64,000 nt of DNA from Chitinophaga agri (GTDB lineage: Bacteria > Bacteroidota > Bacteroidia > Chitinophagales > Chitinophagaceae), in assembly GCF_010093065.1 (NCBI RefSeq), contig NZ_CP048113.1:1860001-1924000 (forward strand). Direction: 5' to 3'. The notes beneath the pieces are model-generated. The model saw only the letters and a program-made list of their open reading frames with translations, was not told the DNA's origin and did not search any database. Both the position numbers and the translations under genes were made by a program. Numbering within the stretch: position 1 is the stretch's first letter; each line of letters opens with the position of its first letter. Shown piece after piece: positions 15,332 through 23,748 of the stretch.

Positions 15332-17719
15332 TTAATCTGCCCTGAGGCTCTTTACAGGATTCATCAATGCGGCTTTGATACTCTGGAAACTCACTGTCAG
15401 CAACGTCACTAGCAATATGCCCACACCGGCCACCAGGAAGATCCACCAGGCCAGATCCGACCGGTAGCTATACTGCTGTAACCAGGTATGCATAGCATAA
15501 TACGCCAGCGGAACTGCGATCACGAGTGCCAGTCCGGTTAACAGCAGGAAGTCTTTTGACAGCATGGCCCACAGATTGAACACAGAGGCACCCATTACTT
15601 TCCGTACACCGATCTCCTTGGTACGCTGTTCTGCCATGTAAGCGGCCATACCGAACAGGCCAAGACAGCTGATCAGGATCGCCAGTATGGAAAAGACAGT
15701 TGTGAGTTGACCGATCCTCACCTCATTCCCGAACTTGCTGGCATACTGCACATCTACAAACTGGTAGTCGAACGGCTGCTCCGGGCTATATTTCCTGAAC
15801 ACTTCTGCTATTTTCGATAGGGCCTCGTGTGTACTCATCGCCGGATTGATCCTGATATTCAAAATACCCAGGAACTGTTTATTCATGACATACATAGATG
15901 GACGTATAGGATCATAGGGTGACTCCGCTACCAGGTCCTTTATCACTCCAACCACTGTAAACGGATGACCGTCCCAGTAGATCGTCTCTCCTACCGGATC
16001 TTTTAGTCCCATCAGGCGGACCGCAGATTCATTCAGGATAAATGAGGTAGAATCCGAACCATAGTCGGTAGAGAAGTTACGGCCTGCAACAAACTGCCAG
16101 CCGATCGTTTGTCCGTATTCAGGCGATACAGTTTGTGTAGGCATATCTACCGTCATAGCAGGGTCCTTTCCCTTCCACCGGAGGTCTCCGTTTGTTTGCC
16201 AGACCGTTGTCACAGGCGTGCTTGCCTCAGCCATATCAATAATAGCACCGGCATTTTTCAGCTCCGACCGTATTGCATCAAAGTGATCGTGAATATCGGT
16301 GAGCCCGAGTTCAACAGACAATAATCCTTCGCGTGTATACCCCACAGGTCTGTTACGCGCAAAGTTCACCTGCCTGAATACGACGATCGTCCCAATGATC
16401 AGTACCAATGACACAGAGAACTGTAATACAACCAGTATCTTCCGGGGTAATGCGGCGTTACGGCCAGTGCGGAAGGTGCCTTTCAATACGCGGACAGGCT
16501 GGAAAGACGACAGGTAGAAAGCCGGGTAGCTCCCCGCGATAAATCCGGTGACCAGTACCACGACAATGCCCGTGAGCCAGAAGAACGGACTACCCCATGG
16601 CAACGTCATCTTCTTACTGGCAATGCTGTTAAAGAAAGGCAGCGCCAGTTGCGCCAGTACGACCGCAATAATGAATCCGATAGCTACTACTAATATTGAT
16701 TCGCAGAAGAACTGCCATATCAGTTGTTGTCTGAAAGAACCGACTGCCTTCCGGATACCCACTTCCCGCGCACGCTTCTCAGATCGGGCGGTACTTAGGT
16801 TCATAAAATTGATACAGGCCAGTAATAACACTGCGATACCGATCACTCCAAACAACCAGACGAACTGGATCCGCCCGCCTGTATTGATACCATTCCTAAA
16901 CTCCTGCCGCAGGTGCCATTTACTCATCGGATGAAGGAACACAACTGGCTTAAAGCGTTTGTCTTCTGTGCGCACATTGTCCAGTTTTGCGTTGGCAATC
17001 CGGGCGGACACTTTATTGAGATCAGCATGATCAGCCAATCGTACAAACACCAGAAAAGCATTACTACCCCATGGATCAGGAACGGTCTTGATCCAGGACA
17101 TGTATTTATCGATGTGCACATCCCAGGAGGCGATGAAATCGAGATTCCCGAACAGTGAATTGTCAGGTAGATCTTCATACACACCTTTTACGATCAGCGA
17201 CGCTTTGTTATCTATGCGGACGATCTTGCCAACGGGGTTATCATTGCCGAAGTAAGTGGCTGCGGCCGATGCGGACAACAGCACCGACGCCCGGTCTTTC
17301 AATCCGTCACGCACACCGCTCTTCATCCTCAGATCAATCAGCTCCGGACCACCAGCTTCCATGAAGCGACCAACCTTGCGCAACTTCTTCTCACCCACTG
17401 CCAGTACCTTATACAGATCCCAGGAAGATTTTATCACCTGTTTGAAGTTATCACCGTATTGGTCCCGCAATACATCACCGAGATAGTAGGGCGTCGTTTG
17501 CCAGGTAGCGACTTCACCATTGAAAGTCTGGTGCTGCATGACCTGCGCAATGCGGTTATAATTCCGGTTATACTTATCAAAGGACACCTCATCCCATATC
17601 CACAAACCGATCAGTAGCGCGACTGCCATACCGGTGGCTAGTCCGCCGACGTTGATAAAAGTGTATCCCTTGCTTTTTTTAAGGTTGCGCCAGGCAATTT
17701 TGAAGTAGTTGCGGATCAT
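15332..17719 (-). CDS. ABC transporter permease of the MacB/FtsX type
   Basis: The roughly 795-residue protein starts MIRNYFKIAWRNLKKSKGYTFINVGGL, the standard start of the family in Bacteroidota; the frame is open from 17764. It has a first membrane helix near residue 22, a large periplasmic MacB_PCD domain (residues about 45-260), three helices forming one FtsX domain (from about residue 280 with FVWLFGVIGIAVLLLACINFMNLSTARSEKRAREVGIRK in the typical place), a second periplasmic region, and a second FtsX domain near the C terminus with RTKEIGVRKVMGAS. No ATPase gene is adjacent, so the partner is encoded elsewhere. Paralogues of this type act in export of peptides, lipoproteins or antimicrobials; the cargo is unknown. 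Confidence 0.92.
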   Translation of the reverse strand: MIRNYFKIAWRNLKKSKGYTFINVGGLATGMAVALLIGLWIWDEVSFDKYNRNYNRIAQVMQHQTFNGEVATWQTTPYYLGDVLRDQYGDNFKQVIKSSWDLYKVLAVGEKKLRKVGRFMEAGGPELIDLRMKSGVRDGLKDRASVLLSASAAATYFGNDNPVGKIVRIDNKASLIVKGVYEDLPDNSLFGNLDFIASWDVHIDKYMSWIKTVPDPWGSNAFLVFVRLADHADLNKVSARIANAKLDNVRTEDKRFKPVVFLHPMSKWHLRQEFRNGINTGGRIQFVWLFGVIGIAVLLLACINFMNLSTARSEKRAREVGIRKAVGSFRQQLIWQFFCESILVVAIGFIIAVVLAQLALPFFNSIASKKMTLPWGSPFFWLTGIVVVLVTGFIAGSYPAFYLSSFQPVRVLKGTFRTGRNAALPRKILVVLQFSVSLVLIIGTIVVFRQVNFARNRPVGYTREGLLSVELGLTDIHDHFDAIRSELKNAGAIIDMAEASTPVTTVWQTNGDLRWKGKDPAMTVDMPTQTVSPEYGQTIGWQFVAGRNFSTDYGSDSTSFILNESAVRLMGLKDPVGETIYWDGHPFTVVGVIKDLVAESPYDPIRPSMYVMNKQFLGILNIRINPAMSTHEALSKIAEVFRKYSPEQPFDYQFVDVQYASKFGNEVRIGQLTTVFSILAILISCLGLFGMAAYMAEQRTKEIGVRKVMGASVFNLWAMLSKDFLLLTGLALVIAVPLAYYAMHTWLQQYSYRSDLAWWIFLVAGVGILLVTLLTVSFQSIKAALMNPVKSLRAD

Positions 17720-17997
17720 AGCCATCTGAGTTGAATGATCATAGTGAACTGAAAAGTATGCCAATGAATGTACTAAATGATAATCAATATTTTAAACAAG
17801 CTGACATCCGGCTGAGTGTCCGCTTTCGTTACACCCGGGTGTCCATTATCGGATCCTTTCTTACTGCATTAGTGTTGCAGCTATATCAAGTATTTTCATG
17901 TTAAGCCGTCGAAGGACATACACTGTGTTGACCCATAAGCCGCCAGCTGAAGAGACAAAGCCAGGAAAAACTATACTTATCCTTATAATTCATAACC

Positions 17998-18909
17998 ATG
18001 CACATTGCATTTGTAATTGACATTCCAGCGTTTGAGGGACTAGGCGCTACGCTTACCTCACTTGTGAGAAACTGTTCTGACACCACACAACTTGACCTGC
18101 ATTTTATCTGTTACAATGTGAGGAACCGCCATAAGAATAATATCCTGATGTTATTACAGACAGAAGGCTATCACGGGCGGACACGGTTCTACGACTTTGA
18201 TGCCGCACAGCAGTTCGGACACCTGAATGCCGTGGAAGGTTCGCGTACCAGCTATGGCCGTTTACTGATCCCTCAGCTGCTGGATGCAGCATATGTGCTC
18301 TGCCTGGAAAACGATCTGCTGGTCCTGCTGGACATACTCACGCTGGACAATATACGATTTGATGATCATTTCCTGGCAGCGGTACCTGCAGGCCCTTACA
18401 AAAACATCCAGGACAGGAAGTTATTACCTGGTCAGCTCAGCGTCTGCAGGGATGGACGTTGTTTCCATGCAGGCGTGCTGCTGCTGAACCTGAAAATATG
18501 GAAAGAAAAGGATATCTGCCATGAGGCCGAAAAGATCTGTCTGCGTTATCCTGCATGGTTACACGAAGGTGATCAAAGTGTCCTGAATGATATCTGTAAT
18601 GGTACATTCCATCGTGTAGACGACCGGTTCAACAGTGCATGGACACCGGACCACGATATGCCTGCGTACAATGAAAACACCATTCTACGGTTCACCGGTA
18701 CACCTAAACCATGGGATTTTCTAGGCAAGGATATACACGCAGGATTTAAACTATGGTCAACGTACGATACAACATTCTGGGACAGGCGATATAAAGCTGT
18801 TTCAGGCCTGCAAAGGATCTGGAAGATCAGGAAGTCGCTGATAAAATATTATCTGAAAAGATTGCGGAGTATCAAAAGTACGGATGCATTGGAAGTGAAA
18901 CGTGTCTAA
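17998..18909 (+). CDS. Glycosyltransferase family 8 protein
   Basis: The 303-residue protein begins MHIAFVIDIPAFEGLGATLTSL and has the GT8 order of motifs: SRTSYGRLLIPQLL near residue 85, the metal-site region LCLENDLLVLLD near residue 103, FHAGVLLLNLKIW near residue 160, HEGDQSVLND near residue 190, and a late HAGFKLW. In GT8 enzymes the metal site is normally DxD; here it reads E-N-D, a conservative but unusual change. Such enzymes transfer hexoses from nucleotide sugars, often to lipopolysaccharide or capsule. It stands alone, with a terminator directly after it. Confidence 0.82.
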   Translation: MHIAFVIDIPAFEGLGATLTSLVRNCSDTTQLDLHFICYNVRNRHKNNILMLLQTEGYHGRTRFYDFDAAQQFGHLNAVEGSRTSYGRLLIPQLLDAAYVLCLENDLLVLLDILTLDNIRFDDHFLAAVPAGPYKNIQDRKLLPGQLSVCRDGRCFHAGVLLLNLKIWKEKDICHEAEKICLRYPAWLHEGDQSVLNDICNGTFHRVDDRFNSAWTPDHDMPAYNENTILRFTGTPKPWDFLGKDIHAGFKLWSTYDTTFWDRRYKAVSGLQRIWKIRKSLIKYYLKRLRSIKSTDALEVKRV

Positions 18910-18929
18910 TCCCTCCTCCTCATACAGAT

Positions 18930-18958
18930 GAACCGGTACCTTTAGAAAGTACCGGTTC
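18930..18958 (+). terminator. Hairpin terminator after the GT8 gene
   Basis: GAACCGGTAC (18930-18939) and GTACCGGTTC (18949-18958) form a perfect 10-bp stem followed by TTTTATTTT. Confidence 0.85.
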
Positions 18959-19071
18959 TTTTATTTTCAAAACAGTAATTAAGAAATAGTGGTTGACTGG
19001 TAAATGTGTTCCACCAGATCGGCTACCTTCCTGGTTATATGCGACAAAGACATTTGATACTTTTAAGCGGC

Positions 19072-20589
19072 TTATTTGCTGAGGTCCCAGGCTTTAAGGG
19101 TTTCCAGCTTCACATCACCATCCTGCGCAAATACAGACCAGCCGGTGGCTTTCGCATCCGGGAATACTAATGTGGTCAGGACTTTTTCTCCACCATTTAC
19201 AAAGACTTCCAGGGAAGATCTATCAAACAGCACCTGCAGGCGGAGCTTACCATTTTCCGGCTGTACAGCCAGTTTATCAATGACAACAGGTTGTTTACCC
19301 GGTGTAGTCACCGTTACCGACAGTTCCTGTTGCGAAGTATTATAGGCCAGTGCTATTTCACTTTTATTGTTTTTGTTCTGGCACAGTTTAAGCCCGAAAC
19401 GGGTCGCCGTACCTGGTGTGAAGGTCACGTCTGCCCAGTTGGCATTCGCATTGAATTTGCCACCTTTAACAAGGGAAATCTCATTACTGCGAATGGTGGT
19501 CTGCGGCAATACCAGCTTGTTTGCTGCGGGCAATGTCTGTAATTGTTTATAGAGTACATCGGCAGGTTGCTGGTATAAGCGTACGCCTTCGGACGTAGTT
19601 TTAAGTGCAAGATCTCTGGGGATAGACATTTGTCCTCTCCACGGATAGGTCGGTGTATCGAATGGCATCAGCCATCCCAGCATCATTTGACGGCCACCGG
19701 GCAGGTTGTTGTATGGGATCGCCGCATAAAATGTCCTGCCATAGTCAACGAACTGCTGATGCGAAGGTGTATTATCATTGGTGAAGGTCTTACCATCAAA
19801 GTCGCCGGTAAAGTACTGCATACCGGTTGATTCATCCGGATTACCGGAAGAGATCATCAACAGCCATTTTTTTCTGGCAGGATCACCATCTATGTATAAC
19901 GGTGTCAGTGAAGGACATTCCCAGATCTTACGAACGTCTCCCTGGTTGCCAAATTCACTGAGGAGCTCCCATTTTTTCAGGTCTTTAGATGCATAGAACT
20001 GTAGTTTGTGTTCATGCGGAACAGCGACGGTCATGACCCACTGTTGCTGTTCTTCCATCCATATCACACTGGGATCACGGAAATCCTTCTTCTGAATATC
20101 AAGAACAGGATTGCCGCTATACTGGGTAAAAGTGGTACCACCATCATTGCTGTAAGCGACATACTGGAGCTCCCGTTCCTGTTTGGGCAGATCTGCCGTG
20201 TAGATAGCGACAAGGGGTGCCTGATTGTTTTTACCAAAGCCACTGGTATTTTTACTATCCAGGACCGCACATCCCGAGAAGATCCACGTAGTAGTGTCTT
20301 TTGTTTCAATCTCAGGAATGGCTACTGGCAGGTGCTTCCAGTTAAGCAGGTCTTTACTGGTGGCATGGCCCCAACTCATATGCCCCCATTTATTTTCGTA
20401 TGGATTATGCTGATAGTAAAGATGATACTCCCCGTTGAGGTAGATCAGTCCATTCGGATCATTCGTCCAGTTCTTCGCTGGTGTGAAATGGTATACAGGA
20501 CGCCATTGCGGAGTGGGTATCTGCTGGTCCTGGGCAGATGCCAGTACCGGCAGACAGGCCGTGAGTAGCGCAAACAATTGCTTTTTCAT
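19072..20589 (-). CDS. Glycoside hydrolase family 32, secreted levanase/inulinase-type enzyme
   Basis: The 505-residue protein has a signal peptide (MKKQLFALLTACLPVLASAQ). The catalytic five-blade propeller shows NWTNDPNGL near residue 42 with the nucleophile aspartate, FRDPSVIW near residue 170 with the transition-state RDP motif, and WECPSL near residue 225 with the acid/base glutamate. The C-terminal 130 residues form the beta-sandwich (RLQVLFDRSSLEVFVNGGE is the characteristic stretch). It releases fructose from fructans or sucrose outside the cytoplasm. The upstream neighbour on the same strand is a PfkB kinase that could phosphorylate the sugar, though a long hairpin separates them. Confidence 0.95.
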   Translation of the reverse strand: MKKQLFALLTACLPVLASAQDQQIPTPQWRPVYHFTPAKNWTNDPNGLIYLNGEYHLYYQHNPYENKWGHMSWGHATSKDLLNWKHLPVAIPEIETKDTTTWIFSGCAVLDSKNTSGFGKNNQAPLVAIYTADLPKQERELQYVAYSNDGGTTFTQYSGNPVLDIQKKDFRDPSVIWMEEQQQWVMTVAVPHEHKLQFYASKDLKKWELLSEFGNQGDVRKIWECPSLTPLYIDGDPARKKWLLMISSGNPDESTGMQYFTGDFDGKTFTNDNTPSHQQFVDYGRTFYAAIPYNNLPGGRQMMLGWLMPFDTPTYPWRGQMSIPRDLALKTTSEGVRLYQQPADVLYKQLQTLPAANKLVLPQTTIRSNEISLVKGGKFNANANWADVTFTPGTATRFGLKLCQNKNNKSEIALAYNTSQQELSVTVTTPGKQPVVIDKLAVQPENGKLRLQVLFDRSSLEVFVNGGEKVLTTLVFPDAKATGWSVFAQDGDVKLETLKAWDLSK

Positions 20590-20637
20590 ACTGTGGAGCT
20601 TTTAGTCTGCGTAAATTATAAAAAATCCCGAATTACG

Positions 20638-20758
20638 AATCAGGAATTAGGCACAATAAAAGTACGCTATAAACTAACAAGCGCCCCAGGCTATTAGCCG
20701 GGAGCGCTTGTTAGTTTATAGCGTACCTGAATTAGTCAATTTATGATTCCTAATTCCC
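20638..20758. repeat. Nested inverted-repeat element B
   Basis: Outer arms GGAATTAGG (20643-20651) and CCTAATTCC (20749-20757) enclose the long hairpin at 20662-20726. The left side continues as AATCAGG and the right as GATT, both of the same repeat family as element A. The right arm touches the PfkB stop codon at 20758-20760. Confidence 0.7.
20662..20726 (-). terminator. Exceptionally long perfect hairpin after the PfkB gene
   Basis: The 23-bp arms 20662-20684 and 20704-20726 are perfect reverse complements, beginning GTACGCTATAAAC. Inside them CCC/GGG and GGCT/AGCC pairs continue the stem to a 3-nt ATT loop, with a single unpaired A on each side. It probably ends the PfkB transcript before the GH32 gene; it lacks a strong T-tract. 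Confidence 0.65.
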
Positions 20759-21651
20759 TAGAGTTCTGCAAAGATCTTCTCTCTACTGGCAGCCAGCAGA
20801 TCCAGTACGTCCTGCTTAACACCGGTGAACGGTCCTGAAGATTCAATCTTCAGGGTAGCCATTGCCGCTGCAAACTCACCTGCCTGCTGGAAAGATGCAC
20901 CTTTACTACGCTGGTATAAATAACCGGCCATATAAGTATCGCCGCAACCGGTAGCATCTATCACCATGGTTGGCACATAGGCCGGGATACGGTGAAAAAC
21001 ACCATCCGCATAGATCACAGAGCCCATGCTTCCCAGGGTGATCACTACTTCCTTTACCCCCCATTCAGCCAGTGTCATGGCGCCTGTTCTTACATCTTTA
21101 TGGCCTGTCAGCACTTCCATTTCGTGCTCATTGGCTTTCAGTGTATGTATATACTGCAGGGCTTCCTGTTTGGCAGGCCAGTCGATCGCAAATACATTGT
21201 GATCTTCCACCTTACGCAGATACCCCTGTACATCCAGTGCCACCTTACCTCTGGAGGCAAGAGACCTGATCAGCTCAACAGGAATATCGTCGGCCAGCAA
21301 TGGCCCCAGGTGAAAGATGCGCGCTTCTGTGTGAGACAGTGCTGCTATGGTAAAAGGGTCTGCTTTCTGCAATACGCGCTGCGTGCGGTGATCCTGGTTT
21401 TCAGAATAGATATTCTCGAAATAGACAGTGTGCTTGCTGGGCAGTGCATCTACTTCTATTCCTTTCTCTCTCAGTTCAGCTACTGTGCCCATTTCACTCT
21501 CCGCCAGCGCGGTTACCAGTCTGTATTTAACATCCATATGACGGATGGCATTGGAAAAGTAAAAAGAAGTGCCTCCAGCCATATGTACCACGGATTTCGT
21601 GGTCACTACTTTATCCAACGTGATATGCCCTACACAACAAATATCGTACAT
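20758..21651 (-). CDS. PfkB-family carbohydrate kinase
   Basis: The 297-residue protein starts MYDICCVGHITLDKVVT at the ATG at 21651, the natural start of the family; the longer frame to 21705 is unlikely. It shows the N-terminal HMAGGTSFYFSNAIRHM (PfkB signature 1 region) and the C-terminal VIDATGCGDTYMAGYLY near residue 230, which contains the anion hole and the catalytic aspartate of signature 2 (GCGD in place of the commoner GAGD). The substrate cannot be read from sequence; fructose is attractive because the next gene downstream is a GH32 fructan hydrolase. It acts in the cytoplasm with ATP. Confidence 0.87.
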   Translation of the reverse strand: MYDICCVGHITLDKVVTTKSVVHMAGGTSFYFSNAIRHMDVKYRLVTALAESEMGTVAELREKGIEVDALPSKHTVYFENIYSENQDHRTQRVLQKADPFTIAALSHTEARIFHLGPLLADDIPVELIRSLASRGKVALDVQGYLRKVEDHNVFAIDWPAKQEALQYIHTLKANEHEMEVLTGHKDVRTGAMTLAEWGVKEVVITLGSMGSVIYADGVFHRIPAYVPTMVIDATGCGDTYMAGYLYQRSKGASFQQAGEFAAAMATLKIESSGPFTGVKQDVLDLLAASREKIFAEL

Positions 21652-21692
21652 GTACTTTCTTAAGTTGATTAATATTCCAGCCAAATAATCGC

Positions 21693-21700
21693 CAAATATA
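21693..21700 (-). promoter_or_regulatory. -7 box TATATTTG for the PfkB gene
   Basis: Read on the minus strand, TATATTTG matches TAnnTTTG and lies about 42 bp upstream of the chosen start. No clear -33 element was found. Confidence 0.4.
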
Positions 21701-22118
21701 GTCAATAGATGTTTAAAAATTGGGAAATAGGAATTAGGTATTGGTAATGAGCCTATTACACACTAAATACTGTTACCTGCAAGGCTATTACGCGGTATAT
21801 TATGCGAAAGGCGGCTATCCCACTTTTCACGCTAACCCAACTACTGATTACTGATACCCTCCCTGGTCACCGCAGCATCAGAGGAATAAAAATCTATATA
21901 TCAGTTCCCCACACTTTATCTGTAATTCAAATATGCTGATAGTTTTATGTCAAAAACATGTCCCGGGGTTATTGATAATTCTAAATAATTTATTTACATT
22001 CACTTAACCCTTTTACAATTTAGCATTAAGTCAACCAAAGAGCACCATTTCGATATTTTCCAGTCCGTACTTCTATTCTGTATTTTTTCTATTCCATCAT
22101 CTTTAAACAAAAATCGCT
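21701..22118. other. Long intergenic region upstream of the subtilisin-like gene
   Basis: About 420 bp without a gene. It contains a worn copy of the intergenic repeat: GGGAAATAGGAATTAGG at 21722-21738 and ACTGATTACTGATACCC near 21843-21859, without a strong inner hairpin. The last 150 bp before 22119 are AT-rich and must hold the protease promoter, but I could not assign boxes with confidence. Confidence 0.5.
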
Positions 22119-23612
22119 ATGAAAAGAAATCGACTATTGGCCCTAGCATTCCCCATTATGATGCTGATGACTGTAGCCTCCTGTACAAAAGACGACAAGA
22201 TCCTCCGCGTTCGTGACGGCGTACTGAACCCCCAAAAACATCAGGACAGAGGATTTCTCATCATTGCCAAAGAAGGCGCTAAACTTGAAGGCATTACGGA
22301 AAGCCTGAGCAAACTGCGTGTAAAGAACTTCAAACTGAAGTCAGCGAACCAGGAACTGGGTTTGATCCGGGTACAGACCCCCGATCCCACTTTCCCCGAA
22401 AAAGCAAGACAGATCCCAGATGTACAGTCTGTAGCAGTAGACGTTGTATTGAACTGGCGTTTACCTGAAAAAACATTCCGTACCAACAGGCCGGTAGACA
22501 AACTGGCCAATGGAAAAAGCAGCAATCCCCTGGCAACAAACCCTTTCAGCGCGCTCCAGTGGGGTCTTCAATCCGTTAAAGCACCTCAGGCCTGGGCGAA
22601 AGGCTATCGTGGCAGAGGCGCTAAAGTAGCAGTGCTTGATGGTGGCTTCCTGCTGGAAAACCCTGAGATCAAGCCCAACATTATCCGCACCAAAAACTTT
22701 ATCGAAGGCGAAGAAGTACAGTATCACGGTATTGAAGGCTTTAGCCATGGTACACACGTTGCAGGTACCATCGCTGCGCTTGATGACAATACCGGTGTAG
22801 TGGGCGTAGCTCCTGAAGCAAAACTGATCCTCGTGAAAGTACTGGATGATGCAGGCAGCGGACCATTCAGCGGCATCATTGATGGTATCTTCTATGCTGC
22901 AAAAAATGGTGCAGATGTCGCGAATATGAGCCTTGGTGGGGAACTGCCACGCAAGACATATACAGATGATAACGGCACGCCTGACGATCCTTCCGATGAC
23001 TATGTGGTACAATATGACAGGGATGTTAAAGACCTGATCATCGCCATCAACAGAGCGACCATATATGCTACCCTCCACGGTACAACATTAATAGCGGCTG
23101 CAGGTAACGATGCATACGACTACGACACGGAAAAACGCTTTATCACCTATCCTGCTGCTGCGTTGGGCGTGATCTCCATCTCATCTAACGGTCCGCTGGG
23201 ATGGGGTATCAATCCTGACACTACGTTGTACCGTCCTTCTATCTTCACAAACTACGGCAAGAATTTCATCTCGTACGGTGCGCCTGGCGGTAACTATGAC
23301 TTCCCGCTAAATACGTCGATCGTGACCGTAGGCGGTATCACTTACTATGAGTATGTGTTCAATTTCATATTCAATATCGGTTTCTGGGATGAAGCGACCA
23401 ATGAGTACTCCTATGGCTGGTCTGCCGGCACCAGTATGGCGGCACCTCACGCAAGTGCAGTAGTAGCATTGCTGTATGGGAAATACCCTAAGATCAATCC
23501 TATACTGGTTGAACTGATCTTACGCAAGTCGTCTAACGACTATGGCGCTCCTGGCAGAGATCCATTCTTTGGCAATGGACAGATCAATGCAGGTAAGGCA
23601 GTAAGCTATTGA
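22119..23612 (+). CDS. Subtilisin-like serine protease lipoprotein (family S8)
   Basis: The 497-residue protein begins with a lipoprotein signal, MKRNRLLALAFPIMMLMTVASC, with the acylated cysteine at residue 22. An inhibitor-like prodomain follows (residues about 45-130). The catalytic domain carries the aspartate in KVAVLDGGF (near 172), the histidine in SHGTHVAGTIAAL (near 210), the oxyanion-hole asparagine in LIAAAGND (near 330) and the serine in GTSMAAPHASAVVALL (near 440). It is probably anchored on the outer membrane and acts on extracellular or periplasmic proteins. It stands alone, convergent with the M20 gene. Confidence 0.93.
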   Translation: MKRNRLLALAFPIMMLMTVASCTKDDKILRVRDGVLNPQKHQDRGFLIIAKEGAKLEGITESLSKLRVKNFKLKSANQELGLIRVQTPDPTFPEKARQIPDVQSVAVDVVLNWRLPEKTFRTNRPVDKLANGKSSNPLATNPFSALQWGLQSVKAPQAWAKGYRGRGAKVAVLDGGFLLENPEIKPNIIRTKNFIEGEEVQYHGIEGFSHGTHVAGTIAALDDNTGVVGVAPEAKLILVKVLDDAGSGPFSGIIDGIFYAAKNGADVANMSLGGELPRKTYTDDNGTPDDPSDDYVVQYDRDVKDLIIAINRATIYATLHGTTLIAAAGNDAYDYDTEKRFITYPAAALGVISISSNGPLGWGINPDTTLYRPSIFTNYGKNFISYGAPGGNYDFPLNTSIVTVGGITYYEYVFNFIFNIGFWDEATNEYSYGWSAGTSMAAPHASAVVALLYGKYPKINPILVELILRKSSNDYGAPGRDPFFGNGQINAGKAVSY

Positions 23613-23614
23613 TC

Positions 23615-23740
23615 AATCAGGAATTGGGAATCAGGAATTCATTTTAAATAGTCTTCCGCATTATAACGGAGCACTCCTGGCATTATGCCAGGAGTGCTCC
23701 TCATTTACCGTAAGACATTTATTATAAAAGATTCCTGATC
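23615..23740. repeat. Nested inverted-repeat element C around a terminator
   Basis: ATCAGGAAT occurs twice on the left (23616-23624 and 23630-23638) and its complement ATTCCTGAT on the right (23731-23739). They enclose the perfect hairpin 23668-23700. The left side starts two bases after the protease stop and the right side continues as CCTAATTTT over the stop codon of the M20 gene (23749-23751). Confidence 0.7.
23668..23700. terminator. Perfect 15-bp hairpin between convergent genes
   Basis: GGAGCACTCCTGGCA (23668-23682) and its exact complement (23686-23700) are separated by TTA. It probably serves both convergent transcripts. Confidence 0.75.
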
Positions 23741-23748
23741 CCCCGTTC

